From Tuctoria greenei (lineage: Eukaryota; Streptophyta; Magnoliopsida; Poales; Poaceae), in contig JAYESD010000001.1 of the NCBI GenBank assembly GCA_036927565.1, forward strand, positions 111,023,110 to 111,087,109: a stretch of DNA of 64,000 nucleotides. Reading direction: 5' to 3'. The notes beneath the pieces are model-generated. The model was not told where the DNA came from. It saw nothing but the letters and a program-made list of their open reading frames with translations, and made no database searches. Position 1 is the first letter of the stretch, and the number at the start of each line of letters is the position of its first letter. Of the stretch, positions 9,088 to 21,239 are shown in pieces. The translations under genes and the position numbers were made by a program.

Positions 9088-12000
9088 AAGGTAAGGACAC
9101 GTAACCAGAGAGATGGCAATGATGAGGAGGAGAACAATGGAGTACCTTGGAACAACAATGGACAAAGACCTGCTCATGGATCTATCAACATTGAGCAGCT
9201 TTTGGCAAAGCAGAACCAGCTCATGCAGACCATGATACAGACTATGAGACAGCTGCAGGCTGGAAACATCAACAATCAGCCCCCACATGTCTCAACTGCC
9301 GCCGCCACCTTCTCATAACCGGTTGGGACAATTCATGAGGACTTGACCGCCAACCTTTGCTCAAGCCGTTGACTCTAAGGATGCTGATGATTTTCTTAAG
9401 TCTATGGAGAAGAAGCTTGCTATTGTTCAATGGTGTGACCAGAAGAAGGTTCTGTTTTCTTCTCACAAATTAGTCGGAGCAGCTGCAGATTGGTAGGATT
9501 CCTTATGCAATGCTCATGAGAATCAGGAGAGAATTACTTGGGCTAAGTTCAAGGAGAGTTTCTGTTCTCTCTATGTGCCGGAAGGAGTTATGATTTTGAA
9601 GAGACAAGAATTTGAGAACCTGAGGGAAGGAAGATTGAGTGTGGGTGAATATCTCAATAATTTCACTCAACTTATATGCGCCTGAGGATGTGAGTCAGGA
9701 CAACCGGAAACAATACTTGTTCATGAGGGGCTTGAACAATAAGATCCAAGTACAATTGTTGAATTGTGACTATGCCAAATTCCAGAAGCTTGTGGACAAA
9801 GCAATTTTGGTTGGGAACAAGGTCCGTGAGATGGAGCAAGACAACAAGAGGAAGGCGCCATATCAAGGAACACAACAAGGAAGTAATGTGCGCCCTCGGT
9901 TTGCACCGCCAAATGCGCCTTATTTCAGCTCCTCTGCACCTGTCGATCGCCCTGGATATGCACTATGCCCATCTCAGTTTGTGCAACAGCGCCCTGTCAT
10001 GCAAGCACCTTGGCCTCCAATTCCTTTTGCACCTCGTGCCAACTTTCCTGGTACCAATGCGCAAAATCAAGTCCGTCCAAACTCTGGTGCAGCAAAAAAG
10101 TGCTATACTTGTGGAAAAGCTGGACACTTTGCGCATCAATGTCTTAAGTCACGCCTTGGTCAAGGAAGCAATGCTCAAAGATAGAACCCAAGACCCAATG
10201 GAGGCCAGCCACAAGGATATCGTGGACAGCAAAATTTTGCCCGTGGCAACATGAACCATGTCGCTACGGAGGAAGCTCAACAAGCGGGTGACGTGGTGAT
10301 TGGTATGTTTCTCGCAAACTACAACCCTAAGACTATATTATTTGATTTTGGAGTATTGCATTCATTCATTGAATCAAAATACGTTGCCAATTATAGTTTG
10401 CCTATCTCTCATATGAAGTGTACTCTATTGGTTAAGTCTCCTGGAGGAGAGATGAGGACAAATATAGTATGTCCAAAAGTAAGCCTTAGAATAAGGGGGT
10501 CGACTTCTTTGCCAACCTCATTGTTTTAAATTCTCAAGGATTGGAAATTATACTTAGTATGGACTGGTTGAGGAAGCACAATGGAGTCATTGAGTGTGCC
10601 ACGAAGAAGGTGAAGTTGACCAATGAGGAAGGGATCACCATAGAGTTTGAAGCATCTCAACACGCACCGAGGCAATTGAAACTGAATCACATGGATGGTG
10701 CCGCAATTGAGGAGGTTCCGGTGGTGTGTGAATTTTTGGATGTGTTTCCGAATGAGTTGCCAGGTATGCCGCCTGATGGAGACATTGAATTTGTTATTGA
10801 TTTAATACCTGGAACTGCACCTATAGCTAAGAGGCCATATAGGATGCCTCCTAAAGAATTAGCGGAGCTCGAGAAGCAGATTCAAGAGGAAATAGAGAAA
10901 GGTTTCATTCGCCCCAGTTCTTCACCATGAGGAGCGCCCGTTCTTTTTGTGGATAAGAAGGATGGATCCCAACGGATGTGTGTGGATTACCGAGCTCTCA
11001 ATGAGGTGACCATCAAAAACAAGTACACCTAGCCACGCATAGAGGATTTGTTCGATCAGATGAAGGGTTCTTCTGTCTTCTCTAAGATTTTTTTGAGGTA
11101 GGGTTACTTTCAAATAAAGATTAGACCATCGGACATACCTAAAACAGCTTTTAGGACACGGTATGGATCATATGAGTACACCGTGATGTCCTTTGGATTG
11201 ACGAATGCGCCTGCGTACTTTATGTACCTCATGAATAAGGTCTTCATGGAGTACCTAGATAAGTTTGTTGTGGTTTTTATTGATGACATTATGATCTACT
11301 CAAAGGATGAGAAGGCACATGAGGAACACTTGAGGCTCACATTGCGGAAATTGAGGTAGCACCATTTGTATGACAAGTTTACCAAGTGTTAGTTTTGGTT
11401 AAAGAAGGTGTCATTTCTGGGTCATATCATCTTAGTAGGAGGAGTATCGGTCGACCACGGAAAAGTGAGGGATGTGCTAAAATGGGAGCCCCCGAAGAAT
11501 GTAAAGGAGATCCGGAGCTTTCTTGGAATGGCTGGATATTACTGTAGATTGATCAAGGACTTTTCAAGATAGCCAAACCCATGACGGAGTTGTTAATGAA
11601 GGGAAAAGATTTCCAATGGACCCAATCTTGCCGAGAAAGTTTCGAGAAGATGAAGAAGAGGCTAACAACAACCCCAGTTTTGATATTGTCAGACGTGAGT
11701 AGGAGTTTTGATATCTTATGTGATGCATCGAGACAAGGGTTTCGATGCGTGCGCATGCAAGAATGTCAAGTGGTTGCATATGCATCGAGACAATTGATGA
11801 AACATGAGAAGAATTACCCAACACATGATTTGGAACTTGCAGTGATGGTACACACATTGAAAATTTGGAGACACTACATTCTTGGTCATAGTTGTGAAAT
11901 TTATACGGATCATAAGAGCCTTAAGTATATTTTCAAACAAACGGACCTGAATTTGAGGCAACGAAGATTGTTGGAGCTCATTAAAGATTATGATGTGGGA

Positions 12001-13640
12001 ATCAATTATCACCCAGGAAAAGCCAATTTAGTGGCCGATGCCTTGAGTAGAATAGGAGTAAGTCACCAACTCATGGTTCGAGAGTGGCCATCTGAGTTAT
12101 GTAAGGAGTTTGAACTGTTGAACCTTGGATTTGTAAATGAGATGGGGATGATGGAGTTAAATCCGACCTTGGAGCAAGAAATTCGAGAGGGTCAAACAAA
12201 GGATGAGGAGATTCAGGAAATCTAGGAAAGGACCCAAGAGGGAAGAGAATTCAGGTTTAATGAGGATGAACATTGTACCTTATGGCTCGGAAAAAGGATT
12301 GTCGTGCCTAATGTGAAGCATATTCGGGAGACAATATTAAAGGAGGCACATGACTCACCATATTCAAGTCACCCTGGTTGTACAAAGATGTACAAAGACT
12401 TGAAGACGTGTTATTGGTGGGCTAGCATGAAAAAGGACATAACCGAATATGTAGCTTTGTGCGATATGTGCCCACGAGTCAAGGCGGAACATCAAAGGCC
12501 AGTCTGATTATTACAGCCACTGAGGATTCAGGAATGGAAGTGGGAAGATATCGGTATGGACTTCATAGTTGGTTTACCGCGTACCCAGTTTGGTTATGAC
12601 TCAATTTCGGCAATTTTGGATCGTTTGACCAAGTCAGCTCACTTTATTCCCGTCAAGACCACCATTAATGGAGAGAAGTTGGCTCAGCTGTATATGGGGA
12701 GAATAGTATGATTGCATGGAGTTCGAGTGAAGATAGTGTCAGATAGAGGTTCTCAATTTACCTCAAGGTTTTGGCAGAAATCGCATGAAGCATTGGGAAC
12801 AAGGTTGAATTTCAGCTCAACATATCACCCTCAAACGGATGGACAAACTGAGTGGATGAAGCAGATCTTAGAGGACATGTTAAGAGCTTGTGCTTTAAAG
12901 CATGGGAAAAGTTGGGACAAGAGCTTGCCATACGTGGAATTCTCATATAACAATAGTTACCAAACAGGTTTGAAGATGTAACCTTATGAAGCGTTATATT
13001 GAAGGAAGTGTAGGACACCTTTGTTTTTGGAATGAGACAAATGAAACTCAAGTATTTGGTCCGAATGTGCTACTAGAAGCTGAAAAATAAGTTAAGGTTA
13101 TTCGCGACAACTTGAGGGCTGATGAATCAAGGCAAAAAGGCTATGCAGACAATAGGAGAAGAAAACTAGATTTGATGTGGGAGACTTCGTTTACCTCAAA
13201 GTGTCGCCGATAAGAGGACACAAGAGGTTTAATATCAGAGGGAAGCTAGCACCTCGTTACGTTGGGCCATTCAAGATTTTCGACAAAAGAGGAGAAGTAG
13301 CCTATAAGTTGGAGATGCCACCTCACTTATTGAATGTTCATGATGTCTTTCATGTTCCCTAGCTCAAAAAGTGTTTAAGGATACCGGAAGAACAAGTGCC
13401 AATGGAAGAATCAGAATTAGAGGCAGACTTGACTTATGCTGAGCAACCGATCAAAATCATGGAGATCAAGGAGAGAGTCACAAGGAACAAGATTTTAAGA
13501 TGGTGTAATGTGAAATGGAAGCATCATATAGAACAAGAGGCAACTTGGGAGATGGAAGATGATCCCAAGAAGGAATTTTCGTATCTCTTCTCTTCCACAT
13601 CGAATCTCGAGGGTGAGATTCATTTTAAGGGAGGTAGGTT
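9088..13640 (+). pseudogene. Gag-Pol of gypsy A, heavily broken
   Basis: Gag begins at the position where gypsy B reads MVRTRNQRD, but here the start codon is AAG. Blocks in order: retrotransposon gag (9300-9880); CCHC knuckle CYTCGKAGHFAHQC (10105-10150); a retropepsin whose active site reads FDFG instead of FDSG (10350); RT (10720-11560) with FIDDIMIYSKDE in place of YVDD; RNase H (11620-12050, with IYTDHKSLKYIF); integrase (12330-12960, with the zinc block and the D,D,E region DRGSQFTS and HPQTDGQTE); and a C-terminal chromodomain (13430-13570). More than ten stops or frameshifts occur, including stops within RT and integrase. The family protein would copy element RNA in cytoplasmic particles and insert it in the nucleus; this copy is dead. 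Confidence 0.9.
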
Positions 13641-13715
13641 TGTAACACCCTCATTTTCATGCATCATGCATTGTATGCATTCTAATATATGTTTAACATT
13701 GAGCAACATAAAAAG
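13641..13715 (+). repeat. 3' LTR fragment of gypsy A (75 bp)
   Basis: It begins TGTAACACCCTCATTTTCAT directly after the polypurine tract and matches the start of the gypsy B LTR (read from 28946 on the minus strand) until AACATAAAAAG. There it is replaced by CACTA-type repeat DNA. Confidence 0.8.
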
Positions 13716-13925
13716 GAATCTATCATCACAGAACACAAGGAACTTATGCCATGATTCACCAGTTCATGGCGTTAGGATCTATCGCAACGAAAAATAATCG
13801 TTGCATTACAAACTTTTGCCACGATTCACCAGTTCAGGGCATTAGGATCTGTCATCACGAAACACAATCGTTGCATTATGTACTTTTGCGACTATTCACC
13901 ACGATTCAATATTGGCTTGCTTCTA
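13716..13925 (-). repeat. Truncated 3' subterminal repeats of CACTA-2
   Basis: Two to three inverted copies of units related to the CACTA-1 array: CAACGATT, GTGGCA and AGATCCTAATGC words on the minus strand. They lie beyond the 3' end of the CACTA-2 transposase gene, the same relative position as in CACTA-1. No CACTA terminus is present at the left edge, where the sequence joins the gypsy A LTR. Confidence 0.7.
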
Positions 13926-15936
13926 AGCTTGCTGCTAAATATAATAGCGGCTTCTATCTTTTCAAAAAAAAATAGTTCACGTACAGCTAGCTTACACAGT
14001 ACTTATATAAAAAGACCATCATCTTCATTGTCCTCCCCCAATATTGGAGGTACAATACAATCATTGATATATGTATCATCATCATCATCGTCATCATCAT
14101 CATCTTCATTTTCTGATGGAACTCTATGTGTCTCAAACTGATCACATGTTCTCATTTGAAGAGCGGAAGCATCACCGGTTGCTCCCTCAATGTCATTCCT
14201 ATCCCATGCGGTCCTATCCCCATTTATATCAGTCAGTCTTTAATCATCAAATGTCTCAGCCTCCATCGTCTCAGTGACATTATTTTCACTGTCTCCAAGG
14301 GGCATGGCAAAAAGTTTAGTGGCTTCGTTTTAACAATTTCAACCCATTTAGGTTGCTTCACACTCCGAACGTAAAAAACTTGTTCTTCTTGGGTGGATAC
14401 AATGTAAGGCTCATACTTAAATTGAGAAAGAGTAGTGTCAACATCTATCATTGTACCGATCCATTTTGTAGTCTGCTTTGGCTCTGACCAGAACGAGGCC
14501 GATCAAGCCAGTCATGTTCAAATGATAGAACCTCTTGATTTTTTTTTAAAAAAATCAACAGAAATCATTTTCTTGATTACTCCATACCACTCATGACCAC
14601 CATCCCAAACAACAACACCGCTGTTTTGCTTCTGTAAATATTTTCCCACCTTTGTTGTTGGAAAGAAGAAGCCATTTATGAATGATCGACTAAAAAAAAT
14701 GTGCCCGACGATCAGGTCATCTAGATAATGCATACAAATAATCGGTTACTTTGCCTTTTTCGTGTAATGTCATAATCCGTATACATTAATTAGTATAAAA
14801 GGGGTCATCGATAAACCAACTTCAGAACACATATTTGTTCAATATTTCATCAAAGTAAAAACTTGCATGTACTTACTCGTTTCTAAAACCAATAAACAAA
14901 CTCATCTCTATGGCATTTTTCAACAACACGAGAATGCATCTTTTTCAGCTCTTCAAAATGCTGACTGAAAAGGGTACAAAATAAAATTAGCCATCTACAA
15001 TAAGCATGATCCAATATAGTATAAAACATCTGAGTTATACGTATTTGATCCATGGAGAGGCCTCTTCAACATTAGAAATAATATAATGTCTGATGTTATG
15101 TAGTTCCACCATAGTAAGTTGGCCCCATTTAAACCCTTTTTTAGAATTATCAACTTCTGTAAATATATTAGACTCGAGAGAAGGTTCATTCCTAGCTGCA
15201 GCTTCATGACGTCCTGGCCTATTCAGCTTGGTGTTGATGTTATCCAAAAACTGACTACAAAAATTCATACTCTTCCATAATATATCCCTCAGCTATAGAA
15301 TCCTTCGGGTGAGCTATGTTACATACATACCTCTTCAATGTACCAAGGTACCTCTCAATTGGATACATCCATCTGTAAGAAACAGTTCCACCCAAGCGAG
15401 CTTCTGAGGCAAGATGGATTGGAAGATGTACCATGATATCAAAGAAAGCAACATCTCGAGCTTACAAATTGTTTCAGGAAATTGTTTAATCATCTTATAC
15501 AAATCTGGTTCCGCCAATTCTTTAGAACAAATTCAAGAAAATGATCTGCTAAACTCAATTAACGGTGCAACAACCTTTTCAGCCAATATGTCACGTATTG
15601 CAATAGGAAAGAGCTTCTGAAATATAATATGGCAGTCATGAGTTTTTAGACCTGATACCTTACGTGTTGTTATGTCCACACATCTCTTGATGTTTGAGGC
15701 ATAACCATCGGGCATCTTCACAACCGCCAAAATCTTGCACAAGGTGGTCTTCTGATCTTTTTGCAAAGTATATGATGTTAATGGACAATCATACTTTCCT
15801 TTCATACCCACCGGATGTTGCATTGGCCGTATAACCATTTCCTGCATATCAAGATGAGCTTGTAGACTATATTTTGTTTTACCATCCATATTAATCAATG
15901 TCCCCAATATCCGATCACAAATGTTTTTCTCAATGT

Positions 15937-17479
15937 AGCAATAGTATGGCTCACTAAACTATTCAACCGCATTTTTCAGTCAAACAAAATGCCTGAAGAG
16001 TGGCGGAAAAGTATTTTAGTACCCATCTTCAAAAATAAAGGAGATGTTCAAAGTTGTACTAATTACCGGGGAATTAAGCTCATGAGTCATACTATGAAGC
16101 TCTGGGAGAGAGTGATTGAACACCGCTTGAGGAAAGTGACCAATGTCACTAAAAACCAGTTTGGTTTTATGCCTGGGAGGTCCACTATGGAGGCGATTTT
16201 CTTACTCCGTCAGCTTGTGGAGAGGTATAGGGAGCAAAAGAAGGATTTACATTTAGTGTTCACTGACTTGGAGAAGGCATACGATAAGGTACCAAGACCG
16301 GTCATGTGGTGGGCACTAGAGAAACACAAAGTTTCAAAAAAGTACATTAACCTTATCAAGGATATGTACGATAATGTGGTGACTAGTGTGCGCGTAAGAG
16401 ATAGTGAGACCGACACTTTTCCTATCACAATAGGGTTACACCAAGGATCAGCCTTAAGTCCTTACATCTTTTCCTTAGTGATGGATGAGGTGTCGAAGAA
16501 TATACAAGGGGATATCCCTTGGTGTATGCTCTTTGCTGATGATGTAGTGTTGGTAGATGAAACTAGGGATGGTGTTGATAGAAAATTGGAGCTATGGAGG
16601 CATACCTTAGAGGCTAAGGGGTTTAGACTTAGTAGAACCAAGACCGAGTATATGAGATGCGACTTTAGTGATGTCGGGTGCGATGATGGTAATGTTAGTT
16701 TACAAGGACAAGTAGTACCTAGGAGGGACACATTTCGATATTTAGGATCAATGTTACAAAGCAATGGTGATATTGACGAAGATGTTTGCCACAGGATCAA
16801 GATTGGGTGGATGAAGTGGCGACAAGCATCTGGAATCTTATGTGAGAAGAAAGTTCCACAAAAATTGAAAGGAAAATTCTATCGGACGGTGATCAGACCC
16901 GCGATGCTGTATGGAGTAGAATGTTGGCCAACTAAAAGGCAACATGTCCAACAAATGAGTGTTGCGGAGATGCGCATGCTACGGTAGATGTGCGGTCACA
17001 CAAGAAGAGACAAAATTAGGAACGAAGTAATACGTGATAGGGTAGGGGTGGCACCGATTGAGGAGAAGCTAGTCCAACATCGCCTACGGTGGTTTGGGCA
17101 TATCCAGCGGAGACCTCCAGAAGCACCGGTTAACAGTGGGATTATAAAGAGTGGAGAAAATTTTAGGAGGGGTAGAGGTGGACCAAGGTTGACATGGCAG
17201 GAGGCGGTGAAACGAGATTTAAAGGAGTGGGACATACCTAGAGATTTGGCTCATGATAGGACTACATGGAAATTAGCAATTCATGTGCCAAAATTTTAGT
17301 TTATTCAGAATTTGTTACTCTTATCTTCTTTCTTATTAACCCGTTTCTAGAATAAATAAAATGTAGATTTTTTTTACTTTCATCTTATTTTCTATTACTT
17401 TTCTTCAAAATTGTTGGGTTTCATTTCTAGCCGACCCCAACTTGTTTGGGACAAAGGCTTGGTTGTTGTTGTTGTTGTT
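15937..17479 (+). mobile_element. RTE-clade LINE, 5'-truncated, inserted in CACTA-2
   Basis: The left junction is after CAATGT (15936) and the right before GCATGACATCC (17480); these two flanks are adjacent in CACTA-1, which defines the insert exactly. The 3' end has the conserved ACCCCAACTTGTTTGGGA word followed by (TTG)n at 17460-17479, typical of plant RTE elements, which end in simple trinucleotide repeats rather than poly-A. The element starts in the middle of the reverse transcriptase domain, so most of the endonuclease half is missing, as is common after incomplete target-primed reverse transcription. I see no clear target-site duplication. Confidence 0.9.
15938..17299 (+). pseudogene. 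LINE reverse transcriptase, one nonsense codon
   Basis: One frame runs from 15938, just inside the insert, to the stop at 17297. It contains the RT blocks ILVPIFKNKGDVQSCTNYRG, FGFMPGRSTMEAIFLLRQL, FTDLEKAYDKVPR, GLHQGSALSPYIFSLVMDE and the catalytic FADDVVLV (FADD, about 16530). After RT comes the C-terminal thumb and tail, with RLRWFGHIQRRP and ending in AIHVPKF. The only break is TAG at 16985-16987, between MLR and MCGHTRRD, where the family usually has Trp (TGG). There is no start codon of its own beyond an internal Met at 15989, because the 5' part is lost. The RT would copy LINE RNA at a nicked target in the nucleus; this copy cannot, for lack of the endonuclease. Confidence 0.9.
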
Positions 17480-18382
17480 GCATGACATCCAAGTTATGCT
17501 TATCAGCAATGTCTTCCAATCCGGGAGATGAAAAAATATACTTTTCTTCTTCCAACTATGCCACCTATCTTCCTCAGTGCGCTTTCCCTTATTATTCGCC
17601 TGTCCGAAACTCACTTGATCAAAAGTATCGTATTGTTTGAGTACTTTGTGACCAGAGAATGATGTTGGATCCTCTCTATTCCCTATCTTGTTGTTGAAAG
17701 AAGCTTTGTCTTGATGCCACCTTTGATTCTGAGGTAGGAAACGACGATGACCCATGTAGCAATACTTTCCTCCATGTTTCAACCACAAGGCGTCAGTGTT
17801 TACATGGAAGTATGAACATGCTAGCTTACCTTTTGTGCTCCATCCACATAGCATTGCATATGCTGGAAGATCATTTATTGTACACAATATAGAAGCTCGC
17901 AGGAGAAATGTCTCTTTCTTTGAACTGTCGTATGTTTCAAAAACCATCAGACCATAATTTCAGTAGCTCATCAATGAAAGGCTGCAGATACACATCAATA
18001 TTGTTTCTAGGTGAGTTCGGCCCAGGAATTATCATTGACATCAACCAATAAGGCTGCTTCATACACAACCAATGTGATAGATTATAAGGGATTAGAATCA
18101 CAGGCCTTGTACTGTAAGAAACAGTCATTACTTCAAAATGATTGAAACCATCAGATGATAGCCCAACTCTTATGTTGCAAGGATCAGATGAGAAATTTGG
18201 GTGAATGCTATCAAAATGCTTCCATACTTTCAAATCTGCATGACGACGTAATATTCCATCATCAATACGATCTTCTTTGTGCCAATGCATGTTTCATGAC
18301 GTTGATTCTGCCATATAAAACCTTTAAAGACCGGGAATAAGAGGGAAGTATCGTAGAATCTTGCGTGCTACAAGCTTCTTGT

Positions 18383-18387
18383 CTTTT
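18383..18387. other. Target-site duplication of gypsy B, left copy
   Basis: CTTTT immediately before the LTR start; the identical partner is at 28947-28951. Confidence 0.9.
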
Positions 18388-21233
18388 TGTGACACTCGGT
18401 TCCAAAAAATGAACCAAGTGAACGCATATTGTGCCCAAGACGTTCAACACACATACACGAGTGCAATCACAAAACGATATATAAATAATTACCACAAGAC
18501 AAAATTAGATAAGCACATTTATTACACAATTCATAATATCTCCGAACACGAGCTCTAATGAATATTAATGACGAGTTTCAACTAATGCAGCTGAAATAAA
18601 CTAATTAAGCAACTAAGCATCTAAGCAAAAGGGATAGCGCAGCACCATGCAACACCACAGGCAAACTGACGGTAGACACGGCCTAGAACTCCACATTATC
18701 ATGATAATACTCTCAATCCTGACCTGCAACTATTGGTAGCGGAATTGCAAGGGTGAGTGCATGTCGTACTCAGCAAGTGTGAAAAGTTTGACATGTAGCT
18801 TAAACAAGGCATGGTAATAAACAAAGGCTAATTGCTGAAAAGTACATTTAAAACATGTAAAAAAGCGTTACACTATGTCTATGTGAATTAATCCCATCAT
18901 ATCCCACATAATTAACATAATATGAAACCATAAAATCAATTATCTCTCCATATGCCCGATTGTTACCATCATCATCATCAATGTTCATTTATCGTAACTC
19001 GATGCATAACCGTAACCATAACCAACCATCCCAATTCCCAAGTTTCCTCTAATCATGGAAGTTGTCCAGGTGCTCATAACCTGGAGCACGACTATCATGA
19101 TAGTTTATTTAGACTCTACAGAGTTTGTCCCACTTTACCCACGTGTTTGTGATTTCATCACCTTTTAGTGACCAGAACCTCTATTCTGCCGTCTCGCACT
19201 TCCATCGGTGTGTAGCCAAGAGAACACAAAATAGCCTTTACAGAGGGATTACTAGCATATTTAGACTCCACTGAGGTTTCACCAGTGGTGATGTCTCCTA
19301 CGGAGCACATCTTCAACCAAGGGCCCCCTCTTGAGCCATTTGGATCCCAGGGTAGTCCCACCAATCATCAATAAACCCAATCCAACTACCCCTTCCCCGA
19401 GCATCCTTAATGGTCCAAATAGCACTAGCAAAGCCCTAATTAATCAGCTACACCACACCCATACTTGGCCTCATGGTGGCACTGTAGTCCTGGCTTATTC
19501 TCGCATGAACAGGTCCTTAGATCTAAAGCAAGCAAACCACCATAACATCCAACCCATCCACATACCAGGCTTGATTAGATCACCCATTGTCATATCATAT
19601 TAACCAGTTCATATTAATCATAATTTCATTAATGCATAATTAAATAGTATAGTTGTCTTCCCGTCCCAATTAATTAAGCGAAGCAAAAGGTAAAAAGCCC
19701 ATCCCGACTCTCTACCATGAATTCCAGGTGACAAGGTTGGTCAACAAATCTAGTGAACTTCCTATTATAGGATTCCCCATCAAATAGACACATGCATGCA
19801 GTTTTGCAAACAAAACATTTATTTTAGAAACAAGATCAATATGCTTCAAGGTCACTTACCTTGCTCTTGGATTGGTTCAGGTCAAAGCCTTCAAACTCTT
19901 GGTGTGATCTTCCGCGACACTCTCTAGTGCAAATCCATCTAATCTGCACAAAAACATACAAGACAAGAAACAAAGTCAAAGAGTGCACAAATATTACCCA
20001 ATACGTCATGACAAGCATGATTAATGGAAATGCAAAGTGGAACTTGTTAAAGAGTTGCTTTTAATGATCACAACTAGTTCTAATAGCTTTTACCAAGTTT
20101 ATACAGGTTTGGATTTGATTGGATCTAATTAAAAATTAATTTGACACAATTTAACTAGGAAAATCGGACTAGTCTGCTAGGGACCGGACAAGTCCGCACT
20201 GTGCGAGGACAGCGGATTAGGGTTTTCTAGATTGATGTGCGTTTGGTGATTTGGGGTTGAATTCACGAAAGGAAAAGAGAATAGAAGGTATACCAGGTGT
20301 TTAGAACTCCAATGAATCATTAAACTTGGAGGTAACACTTGGATCTTGACGATCTAGGGTTGATGAAGAACTTGGAGATGATTCGGTGATGAGGAACGCG
20401 AACTTGGTGGAGATCTTGATCCTCTTTCATTTACTCCTCTCCTTCTCCTTGCTCTAGATCTTCTTCTCCCTCCTTGGTGGCGGCTATCCACGAGCTAGAG
20501 TTTTGGTGGGGTTGAAAAGTGGCAAATAGATGTCAAGCCAAGGGTTGGGGTTGTTGATATAGAGGTTGAGGCTAGGGTTAGATGGATTTCGAGTTTGGGG
20601 GTGAGTAGAGGTCGGTTTAGAGTCCCACATGGGCTCTAAAAGAGTTAGGCACGACGTACCTAGGCCCATTAACATGAAACCCAAGAAACAAGTCGTGAAA
20701 CAAAAGATCAACATAGAGTCGCGATTTATCGGACAAGTCCAAAAAGGGACAGACTAGTCTGAAGTTGTCTAGAGAGAAATCGGACAAGTTCGGACTAAAC
20801 ATCAGACAAGTCCAAACATATCCAGAGGGGAAAAACAGACAAGTCTGGCCTAAAATCGGACAAGTCCAACTTTAGTCAGAGAGGAATACAGACAAGTCCA
20901 CTGGAACATCGGACTAGTCCGGACAAGTCCAAGGACTTAGCAATATTTCCAAGGAAATTGGAAAACCGGACTAGTCCGCACTAAGTCGGACAAATCCGAA
21001 AGTATCCAGAGGCAAAAACAGACTAGTCCGCAGCAAAAACGGATAAGTTCGAGCGAGGTCAGAGAGAAGTCGGACAAGTCCGCACATAAATCGGACTAGT
21101 CCGCACTTCCCAGAATTCTTATGTGCTGTTTTGTTTCTAATTCATTTTAAACTTGTTCCTTTTTATGTGGGTTAATGTTAAACATATATTAGGATGTATG
21201 CAATGCATGATGGATGAAAATGAGGGTCTTACA
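18388..21233 (-). repeat. 3' LTR of gypsy B (left in window)
   Basis: 2846 bp, aligned over its whole length with 26049-28946. It begins TGTGACAC and ends at TCTTACA, next to the polypurine tract (reverse complement near 21236-21255). It carries a long array of CGGAC(A/T)AGTCCG-type palindromes at 20160-21110. Confidence 0.9.
20160..21110. repeat. Palindromic CGGACTAGTCCG-type repeats, left LTR of gypsy B
   Basis: About twenty irregularly spaced copies (mostly 20-45 bp apart) of a 12-base palindrome with consensus CGGAC(A/T)AGTCCG: perfect dyads with the central CTAG version and near-perfect with CAAG. They lie in the promoter-side (U3) part of the LTR. The spacing words (AAATCGG, GCAAAAA, CAGAG) are themselves partly repeated. 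A role as factor-binding sites is only a guess. Confidence 0.85.
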
Positions 21234-21239
21234 AAGCTA

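Larger units (their letters stand above)
8090..13715 (+). mobile_element. Gypsy A: decayed Tekay/Del-type chromovirus
   Basis: The order is LTR end, tRNA-Met primer site, gag, protease, RT, RNase H, integrase with a C-terminal chromodomain, polypurine tract (AAGGGAGGTAG near 13626) and the first 75 bp of a 3' LTR. Gene order and chromodomain place it in the Tekay/Del chromoviruses, the same family as gypsy B. The 3' LTR stops abruptly at about 13715 against CACTA-2 repeat DNA, and the 5' LTR is cut by CACTA-1. The element is therefore truncated at both ends and no target duplication can be read. It is much more decayed than gypsy B. Confidence 0.85.

Noticed and set aside
14041..14110. His/Ser-rich small protein on the plus strand (CATCAT runs)
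   Set aside because: It is the reverse of the Asp-rich acidic tail of the CACTA-2 transposase.
17405..17947. A 180-codon minus-strand protein as a separate gene
   Set aside because: Its larger part is a TNP2 fragment of CACTA-2, and its C-terminal poly-Asn end is only the (TTG)n tail of the LINE read in reverse.
20160..21110. A MITE or satellite inserted in the gypsy B LTR
   Set aside because: Both LTRs carry the array at the same place and the motifs are irregularly spaced, so it belongs to the LTR itself.
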